The position numbers were made by a program, and so were the translations under genes. The notes under the pieces are model-generated. The model was not told the DNA's origin, searched no databases, and saw nothing but the letters and a program-made list of their open reading frames with translations. Positions 56,384 to 64,000 of a stretch of 64,000 nucleotides of DNA are shown in pieces (the stretch's first letter is position 1; the number at the start of each line of letters is the position of its first letter). Source of the stretch: Synergistetes bacterium HGW-Synergistetes-1 (GTDB lineage: Bacteria; Synergistota; Synergistia; Synergistales; Synergistaceae); NCBI GenBank assembly GCA_002839185.1, contig PGXO01000001.1:340549-404548 (forward strand), read 5' to 3'.

Positions 56384-56926
56384 TTACTTCTTGGCGCCGG
56401 CCTTGCCGGCCTTGCGGATTACATATTCACCTGAGTACCTGATGCCTTTGCCCTTGTATGGTTCGGGCGGGCGATACTCGCGAATGTTCGACGCGACCTG
56501 ACCTACAAGCTGTCTGTCTATGCCGCGAACTACGATCTTGATCGGGCTTTCACATGCAAACTCTATACCTGCAGGGGGGATCACCTCTACAGGATGGGAG
56601 AAGCCGAGGTTGAGTACAAGATTCTGTCCCTGCATCTGAGCGCGGTAACCTACTCCGACGATTTCAAGAATTTTTTCAAAACCGTTGCTTACTCCTGTTA
56701 CCATGTTGTTAAGGATGGCCCTTGTCATTCCGTGAGCAGCGCGTACAGGCTTTATCTCGCTTTCGCGTGTGACTAAAAGCAGCCCGTCTTCCTGTTCAAC
56801 GTTGATCTGGGGCATAACTTGCATCTCCAGAGTTCCCTTGGAACCCTTTACAGAGACATGGCTGCCTTCGATCTTGACCTCTACTCCCTTTGGAAGCGGG
56901 ATCGGTTTACGTCCTATTCTAGACAC
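56384..56926 (-). CDS. rplF: Ribosomal protein L6
   Basis: A 50S protein near the factor-binding centre, 180 residues. SRIGRKPIPLPKGV opens it, and YKGKGIRYSGEYVIRKAGKAG closes it. Confidence 0.97.
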   Translation of the reverse strand: MSRIGRKPIPLPKGVEVKIEGSHVSVKGSKGTLEMQVMPQINVEQEDGLLLVTRESEIKPVRAAHGMTRAILNNMVTGVSNGFEKILEIVGVGYRAQMQGQNLVLNLGFSHPVEVIPPAGIEFACESPIKIVVRGIDRQLVGQVASNIREYRPPEPYKGKGIRYSGEYVIRKAGKAGAKK

Positions 56927-56940
56927 CTATGCCACCCCCA

Positions 56941-57345
56941 TTACCATACATAACAAACGACTTCGCCGCCCAGTCCGCGCTTGCGCGCTTCTGCATCGGT
57001 CATAAGTCCTGCTGATGTTGAAATCATTGCAATTCCGAGACCTCCCATAACTTTGGGAAGCTCGTCTTTGCCTACATAAATACGGCGTCCTGGCTTGCTT
57101 ATTCTACGCAGGCCCTGGATCACTCGCTCCTTTGCCGGTCCATAGTTCATAGTAAGTCTGAGTATAGGCATCGGCTGTTTTGCGTCATTGATCGTCTTAT
57201 AGTTACGGATATAGCCCTCCTCTTTGAGGATGCGTGCCAATTCGAGACGCATCTTACTAAGAGGCATGTCCACCATTTCATGATAGACAACGTTCGCATT
57301 TCTAATGCGTGTGAGCATATCCGCGACAGGATCGGTAATATGCAT
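56941..57345 (-). CDS. rpsH: Ribosomal protein S8
   Basis: A 16S-binding protein of 134 residues. [15 protein letters not shown] at the start and [20 protein letters not shown] near the end are diagnostic. In other bacteria it represses its own operon; no matching RNA site was examined here. Confidence 0.97.
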   Translation of the reverse strand: MHITDPVADMLTRIRNANVVYHEMVDMPLSKMRLELARILKEEGYIRNYKTINDAKQPMPILRLTMNYGPAKERVIQGLRRISKPGRRIYVGKDELPKVMGGLGIAMISTSAGLMTDAEARKRGLGGEVVCYVW

Positions 57346-57375
57346 TAAAGGATCCTCCCTTCCACGCCCACTTGC

Positions 57376-57561
57376 CTACCAGCTCGACTTGACTACGCCA
57401 GGGATCTTACCCTCGCGCGCAAGTTTGCGGAAACAGCAGCGGCACATGTTGAACTTTCTGATATAGCCCCGGGGGCGTCCGCACAGGGGGCAGCGATTAT
57501 ACTTTCTCACTTTGAACTTCGGTTCAAGCTGAGCTTTGTTTACCAAGCTTTTACGGGCCAT
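57376..57561 (-). CDS. rpsN: Ribosomal protein S14, zinc-binding type Z
   Basis: The short 61-residue form with two CxxC pairs (CPLCGRPRG and CRCCFRKL). It is the zinc-binding C+ type, fitting the C+ forms of S4 and L36 in the same cluster. Confidence 0.97.
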   Translation of the reverse strand: MARKSLVNKAQLEPKFKVRKYNRCPLCGRPRGYIRKFNMCRCCFRKLAREGKIPGVVKSSW

Positions 57562-57575
57562 AAGTATACTCCTTC

Positions 57576-58118
57576 CTAATGGGCGAAGGGCATGCCCAGT
57601 TCGGCCAACAGAGCCTGGGCTTCCTCATCCGCCTTCGCGGTCGTAACGAATGTTATATTCATTCCGCGCTGACGAATTACCTTATCGTAGTCTATCTCAG
57701 GGAAGAGAAGCTGTTCTTTGAGTCCAAGGTTGTAATTTCCCCTGCCGTCAAAACCCCTCTTTGAGATACCCTGGAAGTCTTTGATTCGCGGGAGCGCAAT
57801 ACTTACAAGACGGTCAACAAATTCCCACATTCTGGGTCCCCTAAGTGTTACGCAGCACGCTACAGGCATACCTTCACGGACCTTGAACCCCGCGATGGAC
57901 TTTTTCGCCCTTTTCATCATGGGTTTCTGTCCGGAGATTATCGTCAGTTCGTTGATCGAAGCATCCATATACTTGTTGTCGAGTTTCGCTTCGTTAACGC
58001 CTATGTTGATAACAACTTTAACCAGACGGGGAATCTCCATGACGTTCTTATATCCGAATTGTTCTTTCAACTTCGGAAGGACGTCCTCGCTGTACTTTGT
58101 CAAAAGACGCGGTGTCAT
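57576..58118 (-). CDS. rplE: Ribosomal protein L5
   Basis: A 5S rRNA-binding protein of 180 residues. [20 protein letters not shown] and [19 protein letters not shown] are typical. The ATG at 58118 gives the normal length; the frame is open upstream over rplX but that extension does not belong to the family. Confidence 0.97.
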   Translation of the reverse strand: MTPRLLTKYSEDVLPKLKEQFGYKNVMEIPRLVKVVINIGVNEAKLDNKYMDASINELTIISGQKPMMKRAKKSIAGFKVREGMPVACCVTLRGPRMWEFVDRLVSIALPRIKDFQGISKRGFDGRGNYNLGLKEQLLFPEIDYDKVIRQRGMNITFVTTAKADEEAQALLAELGMPFAH

Positions 58119-58129
58119 AGTTGTCCCTC

Positions 58130-58456
58130 CTAAACCTTGTCGATGATTTCGCCGCACTGTTTGCAGATACGGACCTTCTTGCCGCTGTCTAGAAATGCGC
58201 GGCTTACGCGGGTAGGTTTGCCGCATGAAGGACATACAAGCATCGCTTTGCATGCATGCAGAGGTGCTTCCTTCTTGACAAATCCACCGCGAGGATCTTT
58301 TTGTGTCGGACGCGCGCTCTTAGTCACCATATTGACGTTCTCAATGACTATTGTATCTTTCTGGAGATCCCTGCGAAGAACTTTGCCTTCTTTGCCGGCA
58401 TCCTTGCCAGAAATAACACGAACACGGTCTCCTTTTCTGATTCTCATTTTGGACAT
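58130..58456 (-). CDS. rplX: Ribosomal protein L24
   Basis: An assembly-initiating 50S protein of 108 residues with a KOW motif ([22 protein letters not shown]). Two CxxC pairs near the end (CPSCG, CKQCG) suggest a bound zinc. Confidence 0.97.
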   Translation of the reverse strand: MSKMRIRKGDRVRVISGKDAGKEGKVLRRDLQKDTIVIENVNMVTKSARPTQKDPRGGFVKKEAPLHACKAMLVCPSCGKPTRVSRAFLDSGKKVRICKQCGEIIDKV

Positions 58457-58469
58457 GAACTGTTACCCC

Positions 58470-58838
58470 CTACACTACCTCGGGAGCAAGAGAGACTATT
58501 CGCATGTATTTCTTCTCTCTAAGTTCCCGAGCTACAGGACCGAAAATACGGGTTCCCTTAGGATCACCGTTGTTGTCTATGACGACAGCGGCATTGTCAT
58601 CGAAGCGAACATAGGATCCATCCTTGCGGCGGATTTCTTTTTTCGTCCTGACTATAACTGCCTTTACCACGTCACCTTTTTTAATGTTGGCATTGGGAGT
58701 AGCCTCACGAACTGAAGCCACTATTACATCACCCACAGTACCTACCTTGTGGAAGCTGCCGCCTTTGACCTGGATGCAGAGGATCTTCTTTGCGCCTGAA
58801 TTATCGGCTACATTTAGCACTGTACGAAGCTGGATCAT
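58470..58838 (-). CDS. rplN: Ribosomal protein L14
   Basis: A 50S interface protein of 122 residues. [18 protein letters not shown] and [14 protein letters not shown] are nearly invariant. Confidence 0.97.
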   Translation of the reverse strand: MIQLRTVLNVADNSGAKKILCIQVKGGSFHKVGTVGDVIVASVREATPNANIKKGDVVKAVIVRTKKEIRRKDGSYVRFDDNAAVVIDNNGDPKGTRIFGPVARELREKKYMRIVSLAPEVV

Positions 58839-58841
58839 AAC

Positions 58842-59138
58842 CTACAATGCCTCCTCGTCTTCCTGTTTTACACCCATAACGGGGGCTCGCTCGATTATCT
58901 GCGCGACTTCCCAGCGTTTATTTGCGCTGAGGGGGCGGGTCTCTGCGATCATGACCTTGTCACCTATGCGGCAATCGTTAGTCTCGTCATGGGCCATAAA
59001 CTTTTTGGACCGGAGAACCGGTTTCCCATAAAGTGAATGTTTGGCCATACGGTCAACACGAACAACTATGGTCTTATCCATTTTGTCGCTAACCACCACG
59101 CCGGTGCGGACTTTGCGATTTACTTTGTTTGCTTCCAT
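58842..59138 (-). CDS. rpsQ: Ribosomal protein S17
   Basis: A 16S-binding OB-fold protein of 98 residues. [20 protein letters not shown] and [18 protein letters not shown] are typical. It lies three bases before rplN. Confidence 0.97.
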   Translation of the reverse strand: MEANKVNRKVRTGVVVSDKMDKTIVVRVDRMAKHSLYGKPVLRSKKFMAHDETNDCRIGDKVMIAETRPLSANKRWEVAQIIERAPVMGVKQEDEEAL

Positions 59139-59144
59139 CTCCGG

Positions 59145-59360
59145 CTACCTCCTTGCTCCTGAACGATCAATACCCTTTTCCTTTTCGGTGATTACCGTCA
59201 GTACGCGGGCAATTGTCTTTTTGACCTCTCTAATACGGCCCGAGTTGTTCAACTGTCCTATCGCATTCTGAAAGCGAAGGTTGAACAGCTCTTCCTTAAA
59301 TTGCTTATGTTTGTCGTTTAGCTCAGATATGCTGAGATCTCTAAGTTCCTTGGGATCCAT
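59145..59360 (-). CDS. rpmC: Ribosomal protein L29
   Basis: A helical exit-tunnel protein of 71 residues. [20 protein letters not shown] and [13 protein letters not shown] are conserved. The ATG at 59360 fits the ribosome site AGGTGA at the end of rplP; a GTG three codons earlier overlaps that site. Confidence 0.96.
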   Translation of the reverse strand: MDPKELRDLSISELNDKHKQFKEELFNLRFQNAIGQLNNSGRIREVKKTIARVLTVITEKEKGIDRSGARR

Positions 59361-59361
59361 A

Positions 59362-59781
59362 CTATTCACCTGCTCCCTCTCGGGTTAACAATTTTACCTT
59401 GATGGGCAGCTTGAAGGATGCCGTGCGAAAAGCCTCAACGGCTGTCTCACGGGGCACACCTGCTATTTCAAACATCACACGGCCGCGTTTTACTGCCGCG
59501 GTCCAGTATTCGACGTTTCCTTTACCCTTACCCATACGTGTTTCAAGAGGTTTTTCTGTTACTGGGCGGTCGGGGAATATCCGAATCCAGATCTGTCCGC
59601 CCTTTTTCATTTTACGGCTGATCGCAACACGGACAGCTTCGATCTGACGGGCTGTGATCCAGCCATTTTCACACGCCTGAAGTCCATATTCACCGAAATC
59701 AACCTTCGTGGCTCCCTTTGCATAGCCGCGCAGGGCCGTCAGGTGAGGTTTGCGGTACTTAACTCTTTTCGGAGAAAGCAT
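59362..59781 (-). CDS. rplP: Ribosomal protein L16
   Basis: A 50S protein at the A-site tRNA elbow, 139 residues. [14 protein letters not shown] and [24 protein letters not shown] are diagnostic. Confidence 0.97.
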   Translation of the reverse strand: MLSPKRVKYRKPHLTALRGYAKGATKVDFGEYGLQACENGWITARQIEAVRVAISRKMKKGGQIWIRIFPDRPVTEKPLETRMGKGKGNVEYWTAAVKRGRVMFEIAGVPRETAVEAFRTASFKLPIKVKLLTREGAGE

Positions 59782-59787
59782 CAGATG

Positions 59788-60468
59788 TTACCCCCTCTCC
59801 TGATGAGTAGGAACGGCTTCCATTACAGGTTTGCGTTCCATTATTTCGCCTTTGTAGATCCAGACCTTAATGCCAATGACGCCGTAGATCGTATGTGCTT
59901 CGGCAAAACCGTAATTAATGTCTGCCCTAAGTGTTGAAAGAGGAAGCTGTCCTTCAAGATACCATTCCGTACGTGCGATCTCAGCTCCGCCAAGACGTCC
60001 GGCACACTGGATCTTGATGCCTTTTGCTCCTGATTTCATTGCACGGAAGATCGACTGTTTCATTGCGCGGCGGAAGCTGATCCTGCGCTCAAGTGATGCT
60101 GCAACCCCTTCTGCCACTACCTGTGCTTCTGCATCAGGATTTTTGATCTCCTGGATATTGATCATAACCCGGCTTCCGGTCTTGGCCTGGAGTTCCTCAC
60201 GAACTGCCTGTATCTCTGCACCCTGCTTGCCGATAACTACACCAGGCCGGGCGGTCCAAACTGTAAAACGCATAACGTTTCCAATACGCTCAATTTCCAC
60301 GCGGCTTACGCCTGCTTTATTCCAGCGCTTCCTGATCCATTCCCTCAGTTCAAGATCATTATGCAGGAATTTGGCATATTTTTTTCCGTCTGCATACCAG
60401 CGGGATTCCCAATCGTAGATGACACCAATCCTGTAACCTACCGGGTGAACTTTCTGACCCACCGTCAC
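59788..60468 (-). CDS. rpsC: Ribosomal protein S3
   Basis: A 30S mRNA-entry protein of 226 residues with a KH domain ([21 protein letters not shown]). [14 protein letters not shown] opens it. It lies six bases after rplV. Confidence 0.97.
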   Translation of the reverse strand: MTVGQKVHPVGYRIGVIYDWESRWYADGKKYAKFLHNDLELREWIRKRWNKAGVSRVEIERIGNVMRFTVWTARPGVVIGKQGAEIQAVREELQAKTGSRVMINIQEIKNPDAEAQVVAEGVAASLERRISFRRAMKQSIFRAMKSGAKGIKIQCAGRLGGAEIARTEWYLEGQLPLSTLRADINYGFAEAHTIYGVIGIKVWIYKGEIMERKPVMEAVPTHQERG

Positions 60469-60474
60469 CCCTCC

Positions 60475-60807
60475 TTATTTCTCGCCTACGACCACAGAAA
60501 CGTGGCACGTATGGTGTCTAAAAGCATGCGCGCGTCCCATTGAAACGGGACGGAAGCGCTTCATGTAGCTTCCCTGATCCGCCTTTACTTCTTTTACTAC
60601 GAGCTTGTCCATATCAAGGCCGAAATTGTGCTCTGCATTTGCTATCGCACTCTTAAGGACTTTTTCAGTTACACGTGCCCCTTTGTTCGGGGTGTACTTA
60701 AGTACCAGCAGCGCATCAGAAGCTTTTTTGCCTCTGATGAGAGCTAATACTTGACGTACTTTGGTCGCTGAGATACGGACCTGCTGGGCTGTTGCCTTAA
60801 CTTCCAT
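60475..60807 (-). CDS. rplV: Ribosomal protein L22
   Basis: A tunnel-lining 50S protein of 110 residues. QQVRISATKVRQVLALIRGKK and the loop end MGRAHAFRHHTCHV are typical. The ATG at 60807 is chosen; an open frame upstream runs across rpsS in another phase. Confidence 0.97.
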   Translation of the reverse strand: MEVKATAQQVRISATKVRQVLALIRGKKASDALLVLKYTPNKGARVTEKVLKSAIANAEHNFGLDMDKLVVKEVKADQGSYMKRFRPVSMGRAHAFRHHTCHVSVVVGEK

Positions 60808-60820
60808 GACCCTGCCCCTC

Positions 60821-61105
60821 CTACTTCTTGACTTTCGTGGAGCGTTCCTGTCCGGCGTGACCGCCGAACTTACGGGTCGGTGCAAATTCGCCGAGCTTAT
60901 GACCAATCATATTGTCGCTGATGTAAACAGGGATATGAATGCGGCCGTTGTGTACTGCAATAGTATGTCCGACCATTTCAGGGGTTACGCTTGAACGGCG
61001 TGACCAGCTCTTAATTACAAGCTTTTTCCCTGATTCGTTCATGTCCTCTACCCTACGGATGAGTTTCGCATCCACATAGGGTCCTTTTTTAAGTGAACGA
61101 GCCAT
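60821..61105 (-). CDS. rpsS: Ribosomal protein S19
   Basis: A 30S head protein of 94 residues. [15 protein letters not shown] and [18 protein letters not shown] are nearly invariant. Confidence 0.97.
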   Translation of the reverse strand: MARSLKKGPYVDAKLIRRVEDMNESGKKLVIKSWSRRSSVTPEMVGHTIAVHNGRIHIPVYISDNMIGHKLGEFAPTRKFGGHAGQERSTKVKK

Positions 61106-61132
61106 CTCTGTATTCCCTCCTACAAACCCGGG

Positions 61133-61957
61133 TTACTTCTTCCGACGGCGGACTATGAACTTGTCCGAAGGCTTACGCTTACGTGTGCGGTAGCCCTTTG
61201 CCGGAGTACCCCATGGGGATACCGGATGCTTGTGTGACTTGCTCTTGCCTTCTCCGCCGCCCATAGGATGATCTACTGGGTTCATGATCATTCCGCGAAC
61301 ATGCGGACGAATTCCAAGCCAACGAGTTCTTCCGGCTTTACCGTAAACTACATTTTCATGTTCTTCATTTCCGACCTGTCCAACTGTAGCCATGCATTCA
61401 AGAAGGATAAGTCTCAGTTCCCCGCTTGGCATACGCACAAATGCATATTTGCCCTCTTTAGCCATGAGCTGCGCAGATACTCCTGCTGAGCGTACAAGTA
61501 CTCCGCCGCGGCCAGGCTCAAGTTCTACGTTGTGTACTACTGTACCAACGGGGATATCCTTAAGCTTAAGAGCATTGCCGGGGCGAATGTCGGAATCCTT
61601 ACCTGCAACGACGCTGTCTCCAACATTAAGACCCACGGGAGCAATAATATAACGTTTTTCTCCGTCAAGATAAGAGATCAGTGCAATACGGGCGGAACGG
61701 TTGGGATCGTACTCGATAGAGACGACTTTTCCGGGAACTCCCAGTTTGTCTCTTTTAAAATCGATGATACGATACTTGATCCTTCCGTGGCCGCCGCGAT
61801 GGCGCATTGTAATACGGCCATTGTTATTGCGTCCCGCTTTCTCACTTAACGATACAACCAGACTCCGCTCCGGCTTTGCCTTTGTTATCTCAGAATAATC
61901 AGGCGTTGCCATGTGGCGGCGGCTGGGTGTAGTGGGACGGAATTTCTTGATACCCAT
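61133..61957 (-). CDS. rplB: Ribosomal protein L2
   Basis: A 50S core protein near the peptidyl-transferase centre, 274 residues. [17 protein letters not shown] segment, and [13 protein letters not shown] with the functionally important His, are present. Confidence 0.97.
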   Translation of the reverse strand: MGIKKFRPTTPSRRHMATPDYSEITKAKPERSLVVSLSEKAGRNNNGRITMRHRGGHGRIKYRIIDFKRDKLGVPGKVVSIEYDPNRSARIALISYLDGEKRYIIAPVGLNVGDSVVAGKDSDIRPGNALKLKDIPVGTVVHNVELEPGRGGVLVRSAGVSAQLMAKEGKYAFVRMPSGELRLILLECMATVGQVGNEEHENVVYGKAGRTRWLGIRPHVRGMIMNPVDHPMGGGEGKSKSHKHPVSPWGTPAKGYRTRKRKPSDKFIVRRRKK

Positions 61958-61978
61958 CTCTGGTTAACCCCTTTCTGC

Positions 61979-62275
61979 CTAGGCGCTTGCGCCCTCGAAA
62001 AATGCGATCTTTTCACCTTTTGCAAGTGTAATTATCGCTTTCTTCCAGGAACGTGAACGACCCAAAAAGGCACCCATCCGCTTCGGTTTAGAACGGACCT
62101 GGATCGTATTTACTCTTACAACTTTTACTTTGAAAACTTCCTCGACAGCTTTGCGGATCTCGATCTTGTTCGCTTTGGGAAGCACTTCAAACGTGTACTG
62201 TCCAAGTTCCATCATCCGGCTTGTTTTTTCTGTGATTATCGGGCGGACAATAATATCATGTGCTACTGCGTTCAT
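61979..62275 (-). CDS. rplW: Ribosomal protein L23
   Basis: An exit-tunnel protein of 98 residues, a docking site for trigger factor and SRP. IVRPIITEKTSRM and KANKIEIRKAVEEVFKVKV are typical. It shares one base with the rplD stop (TAATG). Confidence 0.97.
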   Translation of the reverse strand: MNAVAHDIIVRPIITEKTSRMMELGQYTFEVLPKANKIEIRKAVEEVFKVKVVRVNTIQVRSKPKRMGAFLGRSRSWKKAIITLAKGEKIAFFEGASA

Positions 62276-62898
62276 TAACCGAACACCTCCTCGAGCTTTT
62301 TGACAGCCTCAGGAGTCGCAATCAGCTGATCATGGTTAAGAAGGTCATAAACGTTGATGCTGTCAACATGCATTACTTCCGCTCCAGGAATGTTTGCAGC
62401 AGATTTGACAACTGCCATGTTCGTCTCATGAAGAACAAAAAGCGGCTTCTTTCCACTGTCGATAGCCGTAAGGAAATCAAGCATTACCTTTGTCTTCGGT
62501 GCCTGTACATCAAAGCGCTCAAGAATAAGCATATTCTCTTCCTGGACCTTTAGGGTCAAGGCGCTGCACAGAGCAAGACGACGGACCTTCTTGTTTACCT
62601 TCTGATGGTAGTCTCTCGGGTGCGGACCGTGAGCAACTCCACCGCCGACCCAAATGGGCGAGCGTGAACTGCCTGCACGGGCACGACCTGTATGTTTCTG
62701 TCTCCAGGGCTTTTTACCGCCGCCGCGGACATCTCCGCGATCTTTTGTGTTATGAGTTCCAACACGGCAGTTAGCCAGATGCGCAACTACTACCTGATGC
62801 ATAGCCGGCACATGGACAGGGGCACCGAAGACGGCATCTGAGAGTTCAAAATCTCCGATTACCTCGCCTTTGAAATTTACTTCTTTTACTACAGGCAT
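62275..62898 (-). CDS. rplD: Ribosomal protein L4
   Basis: A tunnel protein of 207 residues. The extended loop GGKKPWRQKHTGRARAGSSR and SPIWVGGGVAHGPHPRDY are diagnostic. In E. coli it represses the S10 operon; I saw no equivalent leader, and the gap to tuf is only 23 bases. Confidence 0.97.
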   Translation of the reverse strand: MPVVKEVNFKGEVIGDFELSDAVFGAPVHVPAMHQVVVAHLANCRVGTHNTKDRGDVRGGGKKPWRQKHTGRARAGSSRSPIWVGGGVAHGPHPRDYHQKVNKKVRRLALCSALTLKVQEENMLILERFDVQAPKTKVMLDFLTAIDSGKKPLFVLHETNMAVVKSAANIPGAEVMHVDSINVYDLLNHDQLIATPEAVKKLEEVFG

Positions 62899-62916
62899 AG
62901 TCTTCTGCCTCCCTAC

Positions 62917-63543
62917 TTACGCTGTTTTACGGATCATAATGAGACTGTCGCGAGCTCCGGGAACAGAACCTTTGATCAATATCAGGTTGTTCTCTTCGTC
63001 CACTGCAAAAACCTTTAGGTTTTTCGTGGTTACTCGCTCACTTCCCATGTGACCCGCCATCCTCCGGCCTTTTACTACACGACCGGGATAACTGCTGCAT
63101 CCAATAGAACCGGGGTGACGGTGGGTAACAGAAGCACCATGGCTTGCTGGTCCTCCACCAAATCCATGACGTTTCATTACGCCTGCGGTTCCCTTACCTT
63201 TGCTGATGCCAGTGACATCAACAATTTCGCCATTCTGGAACAGAGAAACGGTGATCTCCTGTCCCACCTGGTAGTCCGACGTATTTTCTACGCGGAACTC
63301 CCTCAGCCAGCGCTTCGGTGCTGTTCCCTGTTTCTGGAAGTAACCCTTCATCGGCCTATTGACCTTAACGGGCTTGATTTCTCCGAAACCGAGCTGCACT
63401 GCGCTGTAACTGTTCTTTTCAGGTGTCCGGATTCCAACGATGGAGCAAGGTCCTGCCTCGATAACTGTTACCGGCACTGCCTTGCCTTCTTCGTCGAAGA
63501 CCTGGGTCATCCCTACCTTACGGCCCAGAATCCCCATGCTCAT
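62917..63543 (-). CDS. rplC: Ribosomal protein L3
   Basis: An early-assembly 50S protein of 208 residues. GILGRKVGMTQVFDEEGKAV, and GASVTHRHPGSIG with the region methylated by PrmB in some bacteria, are present. The first ATG at 63543 has AAAGGAG upstream; a second ATG two codons later is possible. Confidence 0.97.
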   Translation of the reverse strand: MSMGILGRKVGMTQVFDEEGKAVPVTVIEAGPCSIVGIRTPEKNSYSAVQLGFGEIKPVKVNRPMKGYFQKQGTAPKRWLREFRVENTSDYQVGQEITVSLFQNGEIVDVTGISKGKGTAGVMKRHGFGGGPASHGASVTHRHPGSIGCSSYPGRVVKGRRMAGHMGSERVTTKNLKVFAVDEENNLILIKGSVPGARDSLIMIRKTA

Positions 63544-63572
63544 TTGCGTTTCACTCCTTTCAGATCAAACCT

Positions 63573-63878
63573 CTACAGCTTGATCTGTATATCAACACCG
63601 GAAGGCAGATTAAGCTCCATGAGAGCTTCCATCGTCTTCTGTGTCGGGTCGACTATATCTATCAGACGCTTGTGTGTCCTGATCTCAAACTGTTCGCGTG
63701 CGTCCTTGTCAACGTGAGGGGACATCAGTATATCGAACTTTTTGATCTCTGTCGGAAGAGGTACCGGCCCGGACACTCTTGCACCAGTACGCTCTGCAGT
63801 CTCCGCGATTTGTGTAGCAGAGGCGTCGAGAACGCGATGGTCAAAGGCTTTTAATTTAATACGAATTTTTTTTGCCAA
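63573..63878 (-). CDS. rpsJ: Ribosomal protein S10
   Basis: A 30S head protein of 101 residues that also works with NusB in antitermination. [17 protein letters not shown] and GPVPLPTEI are diagnostic. It is the first gene of the S10 cluster and follows tuf by 23 bases, the usual str-to-S10 junction. Confidence 0.97.
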   Translation of the reverse strand: MAKKIRIKLKAFDHRVLDASATQIAETAERTGARVSGPVPLPTEIKKFDILMSPHVDKDAREQFEIRTHKRLIDIVDPTQKTMEALMELNLPSGVDIQIKL

Positions 63879-63901
63879 AATATTCCCCTCCTGGGGCTGC
63901 T

Positions 63902-64000
63902 TTATTCTATTATCTCAGTAACGACGCCGGCGCCCACTGTGCGGCCGCCTTCGCGTACTGCGAAGCGCAGTCCGGGCTGCATTGCGATCGGTACGATGAG
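63902..64000 (-). CDS. tuf: Elongation factor Tu, last 32 residues (rest outside window)
   Basis: The minus strand at the right edge encodes the C-terminal end of EF-Tu: [20 protein letters not shown] followed by VTEIIE and TAA. Only this fragment of domain III is visible; truncation is the window edge. It leads into rpsJ and implies the str cluster (rpsL, rpsG, fusA) just outside. Confidence 0.95.
   Translation of the reverse strand, partial: LIVPIAMQPGLRFAVREGGRTVGAGVVTEIIE

Noticed and set aside
58119..58253. Long N-terminal extension of ribosomal protein L5
   Set aside because: It overlaps rplX in another frame and exceeds the family length; the ATG at 58118 fits.
60808..60906. N-terminal extension of ribosomal protein L22
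   Set aside because: It overlaps rpsS in another frame; the ATG at 60807 gives the normal 110 residues.

Overview
This window (about 47% GC by eye) reads as an ordinary, densely coded bacterial chromosome. I infer a member of the Synergistota: a diderm, probably anaerobic amino-acid fermenter. The signs of two membranes are lptC and an lptD-like gene. The Firmicute-like traits are the veg-ispE-purR gene order, a threonine T-box leader, zinc-type S14, a KOW protein between map and infA, and ECF transporter genes at the end of the alpha operon. Selenocysteine genes, an AbgA-like peptidase, L-lysine 6-transaminase, a single-cluster ferredoxin and a radical SAM/SPASM protein fit an anaerobe. The phylum is an inference from gene content and order; no marker was compared with a database.

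Layout. Positions 1-4.5 kb (+) carry the 3' part of clpB, then htpG and an unknown exported protein. From 4.5 to 13.5 kb (-) lie a CAU tRNA, a ferredoxin, purR, ispE, veg, selB, selA, hemW and lepA. A PQQ-type beta-propeller gene (+) is followed at 14.69-15.26 kb by a non-coding locus made of two inverted arrays of small hairpins around a MITE-like core. This locus is the most unusual structure in the window. From 15.3 to 24.3 kb come abgA-like, lysA, malic enzyme, an FmdE-family gene (+), and the tightly coupled operon thrC-thrB-lysC-asd behind a sigma-70 promoter and a T-box with an ACC (Thr) specifier.

From 24.5 to 26.5 kb (+) are a radical SAM/SPASM gene and greA. From 26.6 to 45.1 kb (-) are ddl, lptD, lptC, an unknown exported repeat protein, pyrG, a LysM/M23 peptidase, rho, an unknown membrane-anchored protein, a DUF4392 gene, pfkA, comF, metK, a GNAT gene, a zinc-ribbon gene, a DUF3084 gene, lat and mreB.

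From 45.2 to 64 kb (-) is one continuous S10-spc-alpha ribosomal supercluster. It is entered from tuf and runs rpsJ through rplQ, with secY, adk, map, a KOW gene, infA and rpmJ inside it. It continues into ecfA1-ecfA2-ecfT and truA. Spacing is mostly 0-30 nt with several 1-10 nt overlaps. Non-AUG starts (TTG, GTG) are frequent outside the ribosomal cluster. No prophage, transposase, CRISPR array or rRNA gene was found.
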